Counted from the stretch's first letter, positions 46,369 to 56,003 are shown. The stretch is 64,000 bases of DNA from Corynebacterium caspium DSM 44850 (GCF_030440555.1 NZ_CP047118.1:682001-746000); one strand, 5' to 3'. Made by a program: numbers and translations. The notes: generated from the sequence alone by a model not told the origin.

Positions 46369-47427
46369 TCAGGATGAAGTTTGCGATAACCACTCAAAAC
46401 TTTGCTGCAAGGCTGTTTCCCGAACGGGGCTTCGCGAAAGAAAAACATCATGAATTGCGCCTTCAAGCACATATAAGCTGCTTCGTGGCCCCATCAGTGG
46501 TGCCCGATTTTGAATCTGCGAGCTATCTAAAACCACATCTGCGTATTGAACTCGCGAGGAGTACTGCTGCGGTTTAAAAGAATCCGCGGCGCATAAAGTC
46601 AAGACTGGAATCTGGATATTTAAGCCACCACGGCGTATCCGACGTTGCCCCAATAACACACTGCGCAACCATCCCAAATATTTTTGGTGCCCAGCTAGTG
46701 GCTTGAGCTTTAGATCATAATCCCACTCGCCATGGAAATTTCTGTGGATAGATTCTCCATATAGATCCAAACCACCGTCATCTATTGGCATTTTGGGCCA
46801 AATTTTTCCCAGCACTAAAGAGATAGCTAGGATGCCGCGGGCTTTTAATAGCGGATACTGAAAGTCTGTCCACGGGCTATTTAGAATCAAAGCTTTGATA
46901 AATTTACTTAATTTAGTGGCTTGTCCCGACGTTTGGCGCGGTAAATCTGCTACCCACAGGGCCAAAATTAGGCCTCCAGTGGAATGCCCCAAGGGAACTA
47001 AGAAGCGGTGCCCAAAATCCTGGATTAACTGCGCTGCTAAATTTAATTCTTCATAATAAAGCTCCAGATTGCTTACCCAATGTGGACTTTGCCCAGCTAA
47101 TAAGGAGCGCCCACATTTGCGTAGATCCAAAGCATAGAAAGCATAACCGGCAGCGTGGAAAGCTTCAGCTACATGAGCTTGGAAGAAATAATCAGATAAG
47201 CCATGCACCCATAAGATTGCGGGGCGCTTAGAAAATTCGGAAACAGGTTGCCCGCTGTCGGTACTGGAATCTATTGATTCCGCCGGGCAATACCGAAGCA
47301 ATGTCGCTATGAGTTCAGGGATTGCCAAAGAGTTTTCGTGATCAGGATCTGGGCCTAAAGGCAGGCGGAGATTTTGGAAATCTGCGCCCAGCATATCGGG
47401 GGACCAAGTGGGGTATTTAATAGGCAT
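46369..47427 (-). CDS. alpha/beta hydrolase
   Basis: A 352-residue serine hydrolase resembling monoacylglycerol lipase-type lysophospholipases. The oxyanion segment is LWVHGLSDYFF (about 73-83), the nucleophile GHSTGG (about 147-152) and the catalytic His in GAIHDVFLS (about 327-335). An LNSPW motif near 187 is also family-like. It has no signal peptide. It is likely cotranscribed with mtr, 73 bases downstream on the same strand. The substrate is unknown. Confidence 0.88.
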   Translation of the reverse strand: MPIKYPTWSPDMLGADFQNLRLPLGPDPDHENSLAIPELIATLLRYCPAESIDSSTDSGQPVSEFSKRPAILWVHGLSDYFFQAHVAEAFHAAGYAFYALDLRKCGRSLLAGQSPHWVSNLELYYEELNLAAQLIQDFGHRFLVPLGHSTGGLILALWVADLPRQTSGQATKLSKFIKALILNSPWTDFQYPLLKARGILAISLVLGKIWPKMPIDDGGLDLYGESIHRNFHGEWDYDLKLKPLAGHQKYLGWLRSVLLGQRRIRRGGLNIQIPVLTLCAADSFKPQQYSSRVQYADVVLDSSQIQNRAPLMGPRSSLYVLEGAIHDVFLSRSPVRETALQQSFEWLSQTSS

Positions 47428-47750
47428 CAATTTTGAAGTTTAGAACTCACAGCAGCTAACTAGGGAAAGATAGGGCGCTAGATGGGGGTGTACTTAATAT
47501 CGGTTTTAGAAATTTTTAGTCCATTCAAGCATGAAAAAGTACAGCCAGTATGGTTGGAGAAGAAAATAGCGTGCTAAAGCTCAGTTGCAGCGTATGCTGA
47601 GACCTAGCTTAGGCGTTTTAAATCACAATTAAGATCGTGAATTAGTTCGCCCACTTTGTTCGTACTAGACCAATAATCCAGAGCCAAATTTTTTGTCTGA
47701 TATCACCTAGCAGGCAAAAAGACATACGAATTACCAAGGGGATGAAAACC
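47428..47750. other. region between the hydrolase gene and mqo
   Basis: No gene is seen. It must hold the mqo promoter and the divergent hydrolase promoter. A CTAGCTTAGG stretch near 47612 faintly resembles half of an actinobacterial DtxR site, but the second half is missing. The Shine-Dalgarno AAGGGG (47735-47740) fits a GTG start for mqo at 47751. Confidence 0.4.
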
Positions 47751-49256
47751 GTGCCCAAGACTGCGAAAGTCCACGACGAAGTAGATGTTTTGCTAGTAGG
47801 CGCAGGGGTTGTTAGCGCCACTCTAGGAGCCATTTTGCGAGAACTAGAGCCAGAATGGACGCAAATGGTAGTAGAGCGGCTGCCTGGTCCAGCTATGGAA
47901 TCGAGCTCTCCCTGGAATAATGCAGGAACGGGACACTCAGCACTTTGTGAGTTGAACTACACTCCGGAGAAAAACGGCAAGATTGATATCAGCAAAGCGA
48001 TTGCTGTTAATGAACGCTTTCAGGTTTCTCGGCAATTTTGGGCCCATCAGGTAGAAATTGGGTCCCTCGGGGATCCGAAAGAATTCATCAATCCCATTCC
48101 CCATGTTTCCCTGGCTCAAGGACGCGATCAAGTAAGTTTTCTGCGCCACCGCTATGAGGTTCTAAAAGATCAGACCCTTTTTCCCGGCATGCAATTTAGC
48201 GATGACGAGGCCGTATTTAGTGAAAAACTACCTCTTATGGCTGCAGGACGCGACTATTCCACTGAAGTAGCTATTTCTTGGACCGCTGCTGGCACTGATA
48301 TTAACTACGGTGCTTTAACCCGGCAGTACCTTGATAATGCGGCGCGCTCTGGTACTGAGATTCGCTATAACCATGAGGTTAAAAAAATTAAGCGGGTAGG
48401 TAGTAAGTGGAAAGTCACTATGAAAGATCGCGAAACTGGTGATCTTAAAGAAGTGACTGCAAATTTCGTATTTGTCGGAGCCGGGGGATATGCCCTGGAT
48501 TTGCTACGTAATGCCGGGGTTCCACAAGTGCGTGGTATCGCAGGTTTCCCAATTTCTGGCATGTGGTTGCGCTGTACTAATCCAGATTTAATTAAGGCAC
48601 ATTCAGCCAAGGTTTATGGCATGGCGCTTACCAAAAATGCTCCGCCGATGTCAGTGCCGCATTTAGATACTCGCGTCATCGATGGCGAAAAAGGCTTACT
48701 CTTTGGCCCCTTTGGCGGTTGGAGCCCGAAATTCCTTAAAAATGGGTCCTTCTTGGATCTCTTTAAATCAATTCGCCCAGATAATATCCCTTCTTATCTC
48801 GGAGTGGCTGTCCAGGAATTTGACCTCACCAAATACCTCATTGAAGAAGTGACCCACAGTTTCGAAGATCGGGTAGATATTCTTAGAAATTATGTCCCTA
48901 CTGCTAATAGCGCAGACTGGGAAACCGTAGTAGCTGGTCAACGGGTACAAGTTATTAAGCCAGTTCCAGCACCACATTTTGGTTCTTTGGAATTTGGAAC
49001 GGTATTAATTAGCAGTTTTGAAGGCAGTATCGCTGGCTTATTAGGAGCTTCCCCCGGTGCTTCTATTGCCCCAGCTGCCATGATTAAGCTGTTAGAACGC
49101 TGTTTCGGGGAGCATATGATTGATTGGGCCGATAAACTCTATGAGCTAGTACCCTCCTATGGGCAACGTTTAACGCGTTCCCCCAAACTCTTCACTGAGC
49201 AGTGGGAACGCACCCAAAAAGTACTCCGGCTAGATGAAAACTCGCCCAAATTCTAA
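47751..49256 (+). CDS. mqo: malate:quinone oxidoreductase
   Basis: Mqo is a peripheral membrane FAD enzyme oxidising malate to oxaloacetate and feeding electrons to menaquinone, the main malate-oxidising route in corynebacteria. The FAD motif lies in VLLVGAGVVSATLGA near the N-terminus; SSPWNNAGTGHSALCELNYTP (about 56-76) and GAGGYALDLLR are distinctive for Mqo. It has 501 residues. GTG 47751 is 10 bases after AAGGGG; the ATG at 47742 is only one base after it. Confidence 0.95.
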   Translation: MPKTAKVHDEVDVLLVGAGVVSATLGAILRELEPEWTQMVVERLPGPAMESSSPWNNAGTGHSALCELNYTPEKNGKIDISKAIAVNERFQVSRQFWAHQVEIGSLGDPKEFINPIPHVSLAQGRDQVSFLRHRYEVLKDQTLFPGMQFSDDEAVFSEKLPLMAAGRDYSTEVAISWTAAGTDINYGALTRQYLDNAARSGTEIRYNHEVKKIKRVGSKWKVTMKDRETGDLKEVTANFVFVGAGGYALDLLRNAGVPQVRGIAGFPISGMWLRCTNPDLIKAHSAKVYGMALTKNAPPMSVPHLDTRVIDGEKGLLFGPFGGWSPKFLKNGSFLDLFKSIRPDNIPSYLGVAVQEFDLTKYLIEEVTHSFEDRVDILRNYVPTANSADWETVVAGQRVQVIKPVPAPHFGSLEFGTVLISSFEGSIAGLLGASPGASIAPAAMIKLLERCFGEHMIDWADKLYELVPSYGQRLTRSPKLFTEQWERTQKVLRLDENSPKF

Positions 49257-49298
49257 AACCCAAAACCACTAACCCATAAAACTACTTAAGCTACCGCC

Positions 49299-50057
49299 CT
49301 ATTTAGTAACTACTAGAGTTAGGGTTTCGCGCCCGGGCTCTCCGGTTTCTATCTCTAATCCGGAGGCGCGGGCTATTTCAGCAACTTCAGCAGCAGTGGT
49401 AGGAACTTGCTCAGAAAGTGCTAAAACCCGGGCTAATTTGCCTTTATAGGCCTTATTAAAGTGACTAACCACGCTGCGTTTACCACTAGGGGAAACCGAT
49501 TCCACCCGCACGGTTACTGCCGCAGGTAGTTTGCCTAATTGTTGATAAGCCCCTGAACGCAGATCCACGATCAGCTCATCTTGGGCCTCCAAAGCTGCAG
49601 TAATAGCTTTTCCCCACCGGGCTTTCATCGTCGGAATTGCAGTATCTGCACCCCGTCGCGGCAATTTAGAGCCTCCAGAAAGCCGATAAAAAGGAATCTG
49701 ATCAGTAGCTGCAACCAACCCAAAAAGTGCGGAACCCACCGCTAAGCGTTGCCGCGCTGTCGCTGTTAAAGAAGCCGCATCCAAAGCGTCATAAAGCACT
49801 CCGGTATAACGTTCCAAAGCTGGCATCGTAGGTGCAGATAACAGCTCTGCATTAGCTGCAGCATCGGCAAGCTTGGCTGGAGATAGTTTAAGTACCTGCA
49901 TTAATTGTGGCAGATCATGGGCAGCTAAAAACTGTAAATCTGCCAATATATCTTCTCTAACCGCATTTAATTCCGGCCACTGCAAACTAGCTAAATCCAG
50001 GGGAGCAGCAGTACCGCCGGGGGCTTTTGTCTCAGAAGGAGGGAGCACAATCAACAT
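49299..50057 (-). CDS. yaaA: YaaA family peroxide-stress protein
   Basis: A 252-residue YaaA (DUF328) protein; E. coli YaaA lowers free iron and oxidative DNA damage under peroxide stress. The family start [11 protein letters not shown] is clear, as are [15 protein letters not shown] near 125 and the C-terminal [13 protein letters not shown]. The open frame extends 22 codons upstream across the proS start, but 50057 is the family start and fits a leaderless promoter. It is divergent from proS with a 31-base gap. Confidence 0.9.
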   Translation of the reverse strand: MLIVLPPSETKAPGGTAAPLDLASLQWPELNAVREDILADLQFLAAHDLPQLMQVLKLSPAKLADAAANAELLSAPTMPALERYTGVLYDALDAASLTATARQRLAVGSALFGLVAATDQIPFYRLSGGSKLPRRGADTAIPTMKARWGKAITAALEAQDELIVDLRSGAYQQLGKLPAAVTVRVESVSPSGKRSVVSHFNKAYKGKLARVLALSEQVPTTAAEVAEIARASGLEIETGEPGRETLTLVVTK

Positions 50058-50070
50058 AAGGTCAAGCCTA
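50058..50070 (-). promoter_or_regulatory. leaderless -10 promoter of yaaA
   Basis: On the minus strand TAGGCT (50070-50065) is followed by 7 bases and the ATG at 50057. It shares the 31-base gap with the proS promoter. Confidence 0.52.
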
Positions 50071-50074
50071 CGGG

Positions 50075-50088
50075 TAAAGTCAGTCACC
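50075..50088 (+). promoter_or_regulatory. leaderless -10 promoter of proS
   Basis: TAAAGT at 50075-50080 is followed by 8 bases and the ATG at 50089. Its -35 position would overlap the yaaA start codon. Confidence 0.52.
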
Positions 50089-51861
50089 ATGATTACTCGC
50101 ATGTCTTCTCTCTTCTTGCGCACCCTGCGTGAAGACCCCGCTGACGCAGAAGTTCCCAGCCACCGTTTACTGGTTCGAGCTGGATTTATCCGCCGAGTAG
50201 CCCCAGGGGTTTACTCCTGGCTTCCACTTGGTTTAAGAGCAGTGCGCAAGGTGGAAGATATTGTGCGCGAAGAAATGGATCGCATCGGAGCCCAAGAACT
50301 CCTCTTCCCAGCATTACTCCCACGTGAGCCCTATGAAGCAACCGGGCGCTGGGAAGAATATGGAAATGCGCTTTTCCGTCTCAAGGATCGTAAGGGTGCG
50401 GATCTGCTGTTAGGCCCCACTCACGAAGAAATGTTTACCGCCACAGTAAAAGATCTCTATTCTTCCTATAAAGATTTCCCGGTAACCCTCTACCAGGTAC
50501 AAATTAAGTACCGCGATGAAGAACGTCCGCGCGCCGGGATCCTAAGAGGACGCGAATTCATCATGAAGGATTCCTACTCCTTTGATATGGATGATGCCGG
50601 TTTAGAGGCCGCTTATCAACGTCACCGCGCAGCCTATATAAAAATCTTTAATCGCTTAGGAATCGATTACGTAATCTGTCAAGCCACTTCAGGAGCTATG
50701 GGAGGCTCGGCCTCAGAAGAATTCCTGGCAATTGCTCCAACTGGCGAAGATACTTTCGTACGAGCCACAGAAGGAGATTATGCAGCCAATGTGGAAGCTG
50801 TAGTCACCCCTGCTGGTGTCGAGAAGCCAATCGACGGACAGCCCCCGGCAAAGATTTATCCCACCCCTGGTGCAGATACCATGGAAGCGCTTCTGGAATG
50901 GGCCCAGCAGAGCGAAATAACTATCAACGGACATCTCGCGGAACTTTCAGACACCCTAAAGTGCTTGCTAGTTAAAATAACCCAGCCAGGGGAGAGCGAA
51001 GGTGAACTCACTGGAATTTTGGTTCCAGGAGACCGCGAAGTAGATATGAAACGCCTGGAGGCATCGCTAGAGCCTGCTGCTGTAGAAATGGCCACAGACG
51101 CCGATTTTGCCAAGCACCCCTTCTTAGTACGTGGCTATGTGGGCCCATTATCTTTAAGCGCTAATGGCATAACCGTATTGGCTGATCCGCGAGTGGTAAC
51201 TGGTACTGCCTGGATTATTGGAGCAGATCAGGAAGGCCACCATATGGTTAATGCAGTCTGTGGTCGCGATTTTGCCCCCGATGCTTATATTGAGGCCGCT
51301 GAAATTAAAGAAGGCGATCCAGCCCCTGCTGGCCAAGGCGTACTGACATTAGAACGCGGCATTGAAATTGGCCATATTTTCCAGCTCGGACGCAAATATA
51401 CCGAGGCCTTAGATGTGCAGATTCTAGACCAAAATGGCAAGCGCGCCATTCCTACTATGGGTTCTTATGGTATCGGGGTTTCTCGCGCACTAGCCGTAAT
51501 CGCTGAACAAAGCTATGACGAAAAAGGGCTAATCTGGCCAGTTGAAGTAGCTCCTTATCAAGTACATGTGGTTGCTGCGAATAAAGATGCCGCCGCCCAA
51601 GAAGCAGCAGCTAACCTGGCAGAAACCCTAAGCAATAGCAATATCGAAGTGCTCTACGATGATCGTCCCAAAGTGAGCCCCGGCGTGAAATTCAAGGATT
51701 CCGAACTTCTCGGGATGCCTTTCGCCGCTATTTTAGGACGTGGATTTGCTGAAGGAACTATTGAAATTCGCGAGCGACGCACCGGATCAGCCGTTAATAT
51801 TCCGGCTGCAGAAGCTGCAGAATACCTAGTAAAGGCTATTGCTGCAGCCCGGCGTCCGTAG
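50089..51861 (+). CDS. proS: prolyl-tRNA synthetase
   Basis: Class II prolyl-tRNA synthetase, 590 residues, bacterial type with an editing (INS) domain between about 225 and 400. It starts [25 protein letters not shown]; the open frame extends far upstream, but this start gives the family N-terminus. Motif 1 lies around [17 protein letters not shown], motif 2 around [17 protein letters not shown], and motif 3 in [14 protein letters not shown] long terminator follows. Confidence 0.96.
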   Translation: MITRMSSLFLRTLREDPADAEVPSHRLLVRAGFIRRVAPGVYSWLPLGLRAVRKVEDIVREEMDRIGAQELLFPALLPREPYEATGRWEEYGNALFRLKDRKGADLLLGPTHEEMFTATVKDLYSSYKDFPVTLYQVQIKYRDEERPRAGILRGREFIMKDSYSFDMDDAGLEAAYQRHRAAYIKIFNRLGIDYVICQATSGAMGGSASEEFLAIAPTGEDTFVRATEGDYAANVEAVVTPAGVEKPIDGQPPAKIYPTPGADTMEALLEWAQQSEITINGHLAELSDTLKCLLVKITQPGESEGELTGILVPGDREVDMKRLEASLEPAAVEMATDADFAKHPFLVRGYVGPLSLSANGITVLADPRVVTGTAWIIGADQEGHHMVNAVCGRDFAPDAYIEAAEIKEGDPAPAGQGVLTLERGIEIGHIFQLGRKYTEALDVQILDQNGKRAIPTMGSYGIGVSRALAVIAEQSYDEKGLIWPVEVAPYQVHVVAANKDAAAQEAAANLAETLSNSNIEVLYDDRPKVSPGVKFKDSELLGMPFAAILGRGFAEGTIEIRERRTGSAVNIPAAEAAEYLVKAIAAARRP

Positions 51862-51879
51862 AAAATCCCGCAGATAACT

Positions 51880-51945
51880 GACTCGCTTAATACCTATTAA
51901 TACTGATCTTGGTGTTTATATAAAGGTACTAAGCGAGTCTTTGTT
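51880..51945 (+). terminator. terminator after proS
   Basis: GACTCGCTTA plus TACCT (51880-51895) pairs with AGGTA plus TAAGCGAGTC (51924-51939) with a one-base mismatch between segments, followed by TTTG. The following 200 bases up to 52145 are AT-rich and hold no gene. Confidence 0.85.
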
Positions 51946-52151
51946 TAATAGTATAGGCATCCTATTTTTTAACTGGACTTAAATTTTAAGCTTTTATAAA
52001 ATATCTCCAGCTTTTCTATCGCTAACTTGTATATCTAAAAGCAGCGGCGTCGAGATTTATTTATCCATCTATATTAATTTCAAGTAAATCTGGTTAGCAC
52101 CCGCTTACCAGCGCATTTAATAGAAATATAGAGTAAGGGACTGCATTGAAT

Positions 52152-52898
52152 ATGCTTAGAAAACTACTTATAGCCACTATTGGCACCTCATTGGTATTTA
52201 CCGGGAGCACTGTCGCGGTGGCTGAAGAAGCCGGAGTAAATCCGCCTGTAGTTTTAACTGGAGTTGCAGGAGCTACGTTAGCTGAGAAAACCAAGGCTTC
52301 CTGGCAGCCGGTGACCACTGAGAGAACCTTTACTGGGATGGTAACTGTTCCGTATACGGGTCAACCGTTCCCCATCAAGATTGAAGATGACGGCTCAGTA
52401 ACTCTAGTTGACGGATTGGTAACTCGCGGTTCCCAGATAGTTGGGGAAATGGCGCTTGATGGAACTTTGAGCATTCTTATCAAAGAGTTATATCCCGGCC
52501 CAAATACCATCACGGTGGTACTTACTTACCCGGATAAATCTACTAAGAATGTAGATGTTGTGGTTACCTATAACCCGCCGAAACCCAATGGGCATCCGCC
52601 AGGAGTAGTGCCAGATCTGGATGAAGAAGAAGATGTAATCCCAGCTCCGGAGGAAAAACCAAAACCAAATCCTATTCCCGAAGGAAATGGTGCAGGCGGC
52701 GATAATGGAAATACCGATCAGGCTGAAAAACCTGGCACCCCCGATGCTCCTGCTCCGACAAATTGGTTAGCAATAGCTCTCGGTGTGGGAATTCCGCTGC
52801 TTATTTTGGCACCGGTCCTACTGTTATCGCAGGCAAATATTCCAGGAATTGCGCAATTGCGCGCCCAGATTGAATCACAATTAAAGATGTTTAAGTAA
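52152..52898 (+). CDS. secreted membrane-anchored protein, unknown
   Basis: A 248-residue exported protein. Residues 1-24 form a signal peptide (MLRKLLIATIG..., cleavage after VAVA). Residues about 55-145 look like a beta-sandwich with the pattern VVLTYPDKSTKNVDVVVTY, reminiscent of Rib/YPDG-type surface repeats. A Pro/Glu/Gly-rich linker covers about 145-200, and one transmembrane segment lies at about 203-226, leaving a short tail with QLRAQIESQLK. This fits a cell-surface protein anchored by its C-terminal span. An upstream TTG at 52146 is possible because AAGGGA lies 6 bases before it. I do not recognise a function. Confidence 0.75.
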   Translation: MLRKLLIATIGTSLVFTGSTVAVAEEAGVNPPVVLTGVAGATLAEKTKASWQPVTTERTFTGMVTVPYTGQPFPIKIEDDGSVTLVDGLVTRGSQIVGEMALDGTLSILIKELYPGPNTITVVLTYPDKSTKNVDVVVTYNPPKPNGHPPGVVPDLDEEEDVIPAPEEKPKPNPIPEGNGAGGDNGNTDQAEKPGTPDAPAPTNWLAIALGVGIPLLILAPVLLLSQANIPGIAQLRAQIESQLKMFK

Positions 52899-52979
52899 GT
52901 AGCTTTGGCAGCTGCGCAATAACTATTTGTAAAAAATTGCCAAATTTAGGCGGTGCTGGGAATCCGGTGCCGCCTAGTT

Positions 52980-53822
52980 TCATAGTTCGTGGGCACTAGC
53001 ATTAACCACGCCGCTAACCACTACTAAGCGCCAATTAAAATCTTCCCCAGCACCAACGGCGTGGCTCCAAGCTTTGGTAGTTTCTGTGGTTACTGCAGTG
53101 AGCATGGCCATGGTGCTGTCATAATCAAAAGGTGCAGCTGCAGATTTAAATACATATCCCGGTTCTGGAATAGGCAATGGTGTTTTATCTGCTTGAGATT
53201 CTAAAATTTGTTCTAAAACAGTTATCCGATTATTTTGCGCCCTAAGTGCCTCAGCTAGAGCCTTATCATTTCGCCAAGCTTGGGCAGTTTGAAAAGCATA
53301 GCGTAGCCCATATTCCCATTTCAGAAGCTCTTCGGCTGCGGTAATATCAGCACTTTTTAAAGCAGTATGAGCATTTATAAAGCTTTTATGGGCTTCCAAG
53401 ATATCGGTATCGGGAGCTATTTTGGCAAGTTCTATAGCTTGCTTAGCAAGTAGATCACGAGATTCTTTAGGGGCTTTATCGATGGCTTGCAAAGTGGCCT
53501 TTAATGCCTGCGCATCGGGAGTTTTAGCAGCTTTTTCAATATCAATTACACAGCTTGGGACTACCGTGCCAGCTGTGGTGAATCCGCATAATCTTTCGAT
53601 TTCGTTTTTTAAGTCTTGAGCTTGCTTAGCGCGTAACTCAGCGACTTGGGGGTTAACGGTATCTGCCAGGGTGGAATCGGTTGTTGCTAGCGCATATAGG
53701 CTGGTCAGCGTGGCATCGGGACGCGGGGCTAAACTGAAAATACCGGTACAGCTACTTAGTAGTGGCATCAGTAATATGAGGCCAGTGATGCGACTAAAAG
53801 TACGTTTTTTAGCGGTAGACAC
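52980..53822 (-). CDS. DUF4439 lipoprotein
   Basis: A 280-residue exported lipoprotein of the DUF4439 (ferritin-like fold) family. The signal peptide ends in the lipobox LLSSC (Cys about 25). The family region lies at about 150-275, with WEYGLRYAFQTAQAWRN near 168-184 corresponding to the conserved Glu-Tyr helix. The start is a GTG at 53822. The gene sits between proS and rimP, as in mycobacteria, divergent from rimP. Function is unknown. Confidence 0.82.
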   Translation of the reverse strand: MSTAKKRTFSRITGLILLMPLLSSCTGIFSLAPRPDATLTSLYALATTDSTLADTVNPQVAELRAKQAQDLKNEIERLCGFTTAGTVVPSCVIDIEKAAKTPDAQALKATLQAIDKAPKESRDLLAKQAIELAKIAPDTDILEAHKSFINAHTALKSADITAAEELLKWEYGLRYAFQTAQAWRNDKALAEALRAQNNRITVLEQILESQADKTPLPIPEPGYVFKSAAAPFDYDSTMAMLTAVTTETTKAWSHAVGAGEDFNWRLVVVSGVVNASAHEL

Positions 53823-53834
53823 AGCAACACCCTA
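53823..53834 (-). promoter_or_regulatory. leaderless -10 promoter of the DUF4439 gene
   Basis: On the minus strand TAGGGT (53834-53829) is followed by 6 bases and the GTG at 53822. Confidence 0.48.
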
Positions 53835-53857
53835 TACCGTCGACACCGGGTGAACAG

Positions 53858-53869
53858 TAAGGTGGGGGC
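53858..53869 (+). promoter_or_regulatory. possible leaderless -10 promoter of rimP
   Basis: TAAGGT at 53858-53863 is followed by GGGGGC and the ATG at 53870. The same bases could act as a weak Shine-Dalgarno, so leaderless status is uncertain. Confidence 0.42.
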
Positions 53870-54439
53870 ATGGCATTTCCCACTTCTGAAAACTTAATTG
53901 AAATCCTCACCCCGGTGGCCGCGCGTCACGGAGTAGATATTGAGGGCATAAAAGCTGTACCTGCTGGTAAAAAATCCCAAGTTAAGGTGCTTGTCGACGC
54001 AGATAATCATCCCGATCTAGATCTTTTGGAAGTAATTTCTGCAGAGGTTTCACAGGCACTCGATGCAGCTGAGGAAACGGGAAAAATTTCGATGGGGGCG
54101 GGTTATACCTTGGAAGTATCTACCCCTGGGGTGGATCATCCGTTGAGTTTACCGCGGCATTGGCGACGCAATCGTGGCCGCATCGTCAATGTGGAACGCA
54201 CTGGTTTTCCTCCAGTAATCGGACGCATTGGCGCTTTAAATGAAGACACCGCAAAGGTGGTTCTGATCCAGCCAGCTAAGAAGAATCCCCAGGTGGAGAT
54301 CATGGAATTAGCTTCAGTGGATAGGGCAGTGGTACAAATTGAGTTCTCCCAGGTTCCTGCAGCGCAAGCTGAGATGGTGAATCTGGGATTTGATGAAGCC
54401 GTAGATCAGGCCACCAAGTGGTCGGAGGAGAACAAGTGA
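53870..54439 (+). CDS. rimP: ribosome maturation factor RimP
   Basis: RimP helps 30S subunit assembly. It is 189 residues with the N-terminal domain ending in GYTLEVSTPGVDHPLS (about 77-92) and the C-terminal SH3-like domain from about 95. It starts the conserved rimP-nusA-ylxR-infB operon; the nusA GTG overlaps its TGA stop. Divergent from the DUF4439 lipoprotein gene over a 47-base gap. Confidence 0.95.
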   Translation: MAFPTSENLIEILTPVAARHGVDIEGIKAVPAGKKSQVKVLVDADNHPDLDLLEVISAEVSQALDAAEETGKISMGAGYTLEVSTPGVDHPLSLPRHWRRNRGRIVNVERTGFPPVIGRIGALNEDTAKVVLIQPAKKNPQVEIMELASVDRAVVQIEFSQVPAAQAEMVNLGFDEAVDQATKWSEENK

Positions 54440-55443
54440 ATATTGATATTACCGCGCTAGAAAATATTGAGCGCGATCGTAATGCCCCAGTTGAAAAATT
54501 ATTGGAAGCTATAGCTGGCGCACTACTGCAGTCATATATGGAATTTCGTGGGGTACAGCCAGATGAAACCTCAAAACCTCGCGTTGATATCAACACCACT
54601 ACCGGTGCTGTAAGCGTAATCGTCACTGAATTTGATGAAGACGGAGAAGTTTTAAGCGAGTACGATGACACCCCGCGAAACTTCTCTCGTACTGCAGCTC
54701 CTGCAATCCGTAAGGCCATTGTGGCTGTACTACGCGATGTTGAAACCGGTGCGGCCTATACGCAATACCAGGATCTAGAAGGTCGGGTAGTTTCTGGCAT
54801 TGTGCAACAAGATGCCATTGCTGCCCAGCGCGGCATTGTTGTAGTGCAATTGGGTACTGAAATTGATGCCCAAGACGGAATTTTGTTGCCAGCTGAGCAG
54901 ATTCCGGGTGAACGCCTAAAGCATGGGGATCGCATTAAAGCTTATGTCGTGGGGGTACAGCGCGGTCCGCGCTCCTTACAGGTGAGCTTGTCGCGCACCC
55001 ACCCGGAACTAATTCGGGGACTATTTGAGCTGGAAGTTCCAGAGATCGCTGATGGTTCTGTGGAGATTGTAAATATTGCTCGGGAAGAGGGGCATCGCTC
55101 CAAAATTGCTGTCCAGGGCCATGTTAAGGGCCTAAATGCCAAGGGTGCTTGTATTGGGCCCCGTGGGCAACGGGTGCGCAATATTATGGAAGAGCTCAAT
55201 GGTGAAAAGATTGACATCATTGATTTCAATGAAGACCCGGCTGTTTATGTTGGCAATGCACTAGCACCTTCTAAAGTGGTGCGAGTAGATGTGCTCGATG
55301 CAGAAAACCAGTCAGCACGTGCGATTGTTCCTAACTACCAGCTTTCCTTAGCTATTGGGAAAGAAGGCCAGAATGCTCGTTTAGCAGCGCGTCTTACTGG
55401 TTGGAAGATTGATATTCACTCTGATGCTGAAGTTTTAGAATAA
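54436..55443 (+). CDS. nusA: transcription termination/antitermination factor NusA
   Basis: NusA binds RNA polymerase and modulates pausing, termination and antitermination. It is 335 residues: an N-terminal polymerase-binding domain to about 115, an S1 domain at about 120-190, and KH domains including GACIGPRGQRVRNIMEEL (about 232-249) and LAIGKEGQNARLAARLTGWKI near the C-terminus. The short form without acidic repeats is normal for Actinobacteria. The GTG at 54436 follows GGAGGAG and overlaps the rimP stop, indicating translational coupling. Confidence 0.96.
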   Translation: MNIDITALENIERDRNAPVEKLLEAIAGALLQSYMEFRGVQPDETSKPRVDINTTTGAVSVIVTEFDEDGEVLSEYDDTPRNFSRTAAPAIRKAIVAVLRDVETGAAYTQYQDLEGRVVSGIVQQDAIAAQRGIVVVQLGTEIDAQDGILLPAEQIPGERLKHGDRIKAYVVGVQRGPRSLQVSLSRTHPELIRGLFELEVPEIADGSVEIVNIAREEGHRSKIAVQGHVKGLNAKGACIGPRGQRVRNIMEELNGEKIDIIDFNEDPAVYVGNALAPSKVVRVDVLDAENQSARAIVPNYQLSLAIGKEGQNARLAARLTGWKIDIHSDAEVLE

Positions 55444-55502
55444 GAAAACTAGCACATTATTTAGCCCTTAAAGGCGCTGTTAGTTTACCTTTTGGCGTCT
55501 TT

Positions 55503-55531
55503 CACGTACTATATACCTCGTCCCGTACGTG
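55503..55531 (+). repeat. hairpin between nusA and ylxR
   Basis: CACGTAC (55503-55509) pairs perfectly with GTACGTG (55525-55531) across a 15-base loop. No T-run follows, so its role (attenuator, processing site, operator) is unknown. Confidence 0.45.
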
Positions 55532-55586
55532 TTGCGGGCTATTGATGAATTTTTCTTGCTCAAAAGCAGAAAGTGAGTAGCCGCGG

Positions 55587-55961
55587 TTGCCCCGAAGCAG
55601 TGAATCGCCGAAATTTCGGCCCCACGTTCCGGTGCGCACCTGTATTGCTACTCGCAGACGTTATCCAGCAACTGAGCTTTTAAGAATAGTGCTGGATCCC
55701 CAGAATAATAACCAGGTTATTCCCGATCCGCGTGGCTGTATTGCTGGCCGCGGGGCTTGGGTAGAGCCAACATTATCGGCCTGGGAGCAAGTTGAAAAGC
55801 GCCGCGTCTTAGGGCGCGCGCTACGGGTATCTGCAGCTGTAGATACGAGTCCGGTACGTCACTATCTAGCTGGCCTCAGTAGTAATCCGTCAGGATTTTC
55901 TGAAGTTAAGCAGACAGCAAAGAACGGAACAAAGAAATTGCAAAGGAAGACCGAACCCTGA
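55587..55961 (+). CDS. ylxR: YlxR family RNA-binding protein
   Basis: A 124-residue YlxR (DUF448) protein, a small basic RNA-binding or nucleoid-associated factor encoded between nusA and infB. The signature VPVRTCIATRRRYPATELLRIV (starting about residue 14) and DPRGCIAGRGAWV (about 47-59) are clear; the C-terminus is Lys-rich. The start appears to be a TTG at 55587, since no ATG or GTG lies suitably in frame; this start is uncertain. Confidence 0.85.
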   Translation: MPRSSESPKFRPHVPVRTCIATRRRYPATELLRIVLDPQNNNQVIPDPRGCIAGRGAWVEPTLSAWEQVEKRRVLGRALRVSAAVDTSPVRHYLAGLSSNPSGFSEVKQTAKNGTKKLQRKTEP

Positions 55962-56003
55962 TGAGCGCACGATGAAGCATCAGCGATGAGAGTCCACAAG
56001 AGG

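Noticed and set aside
47600..47625. Possible DtxR iron-regulator site upstream of mqo
   Set aside because: Only a half-site-like CTAGCTTAGG is present; no symmetric 19-bp match.
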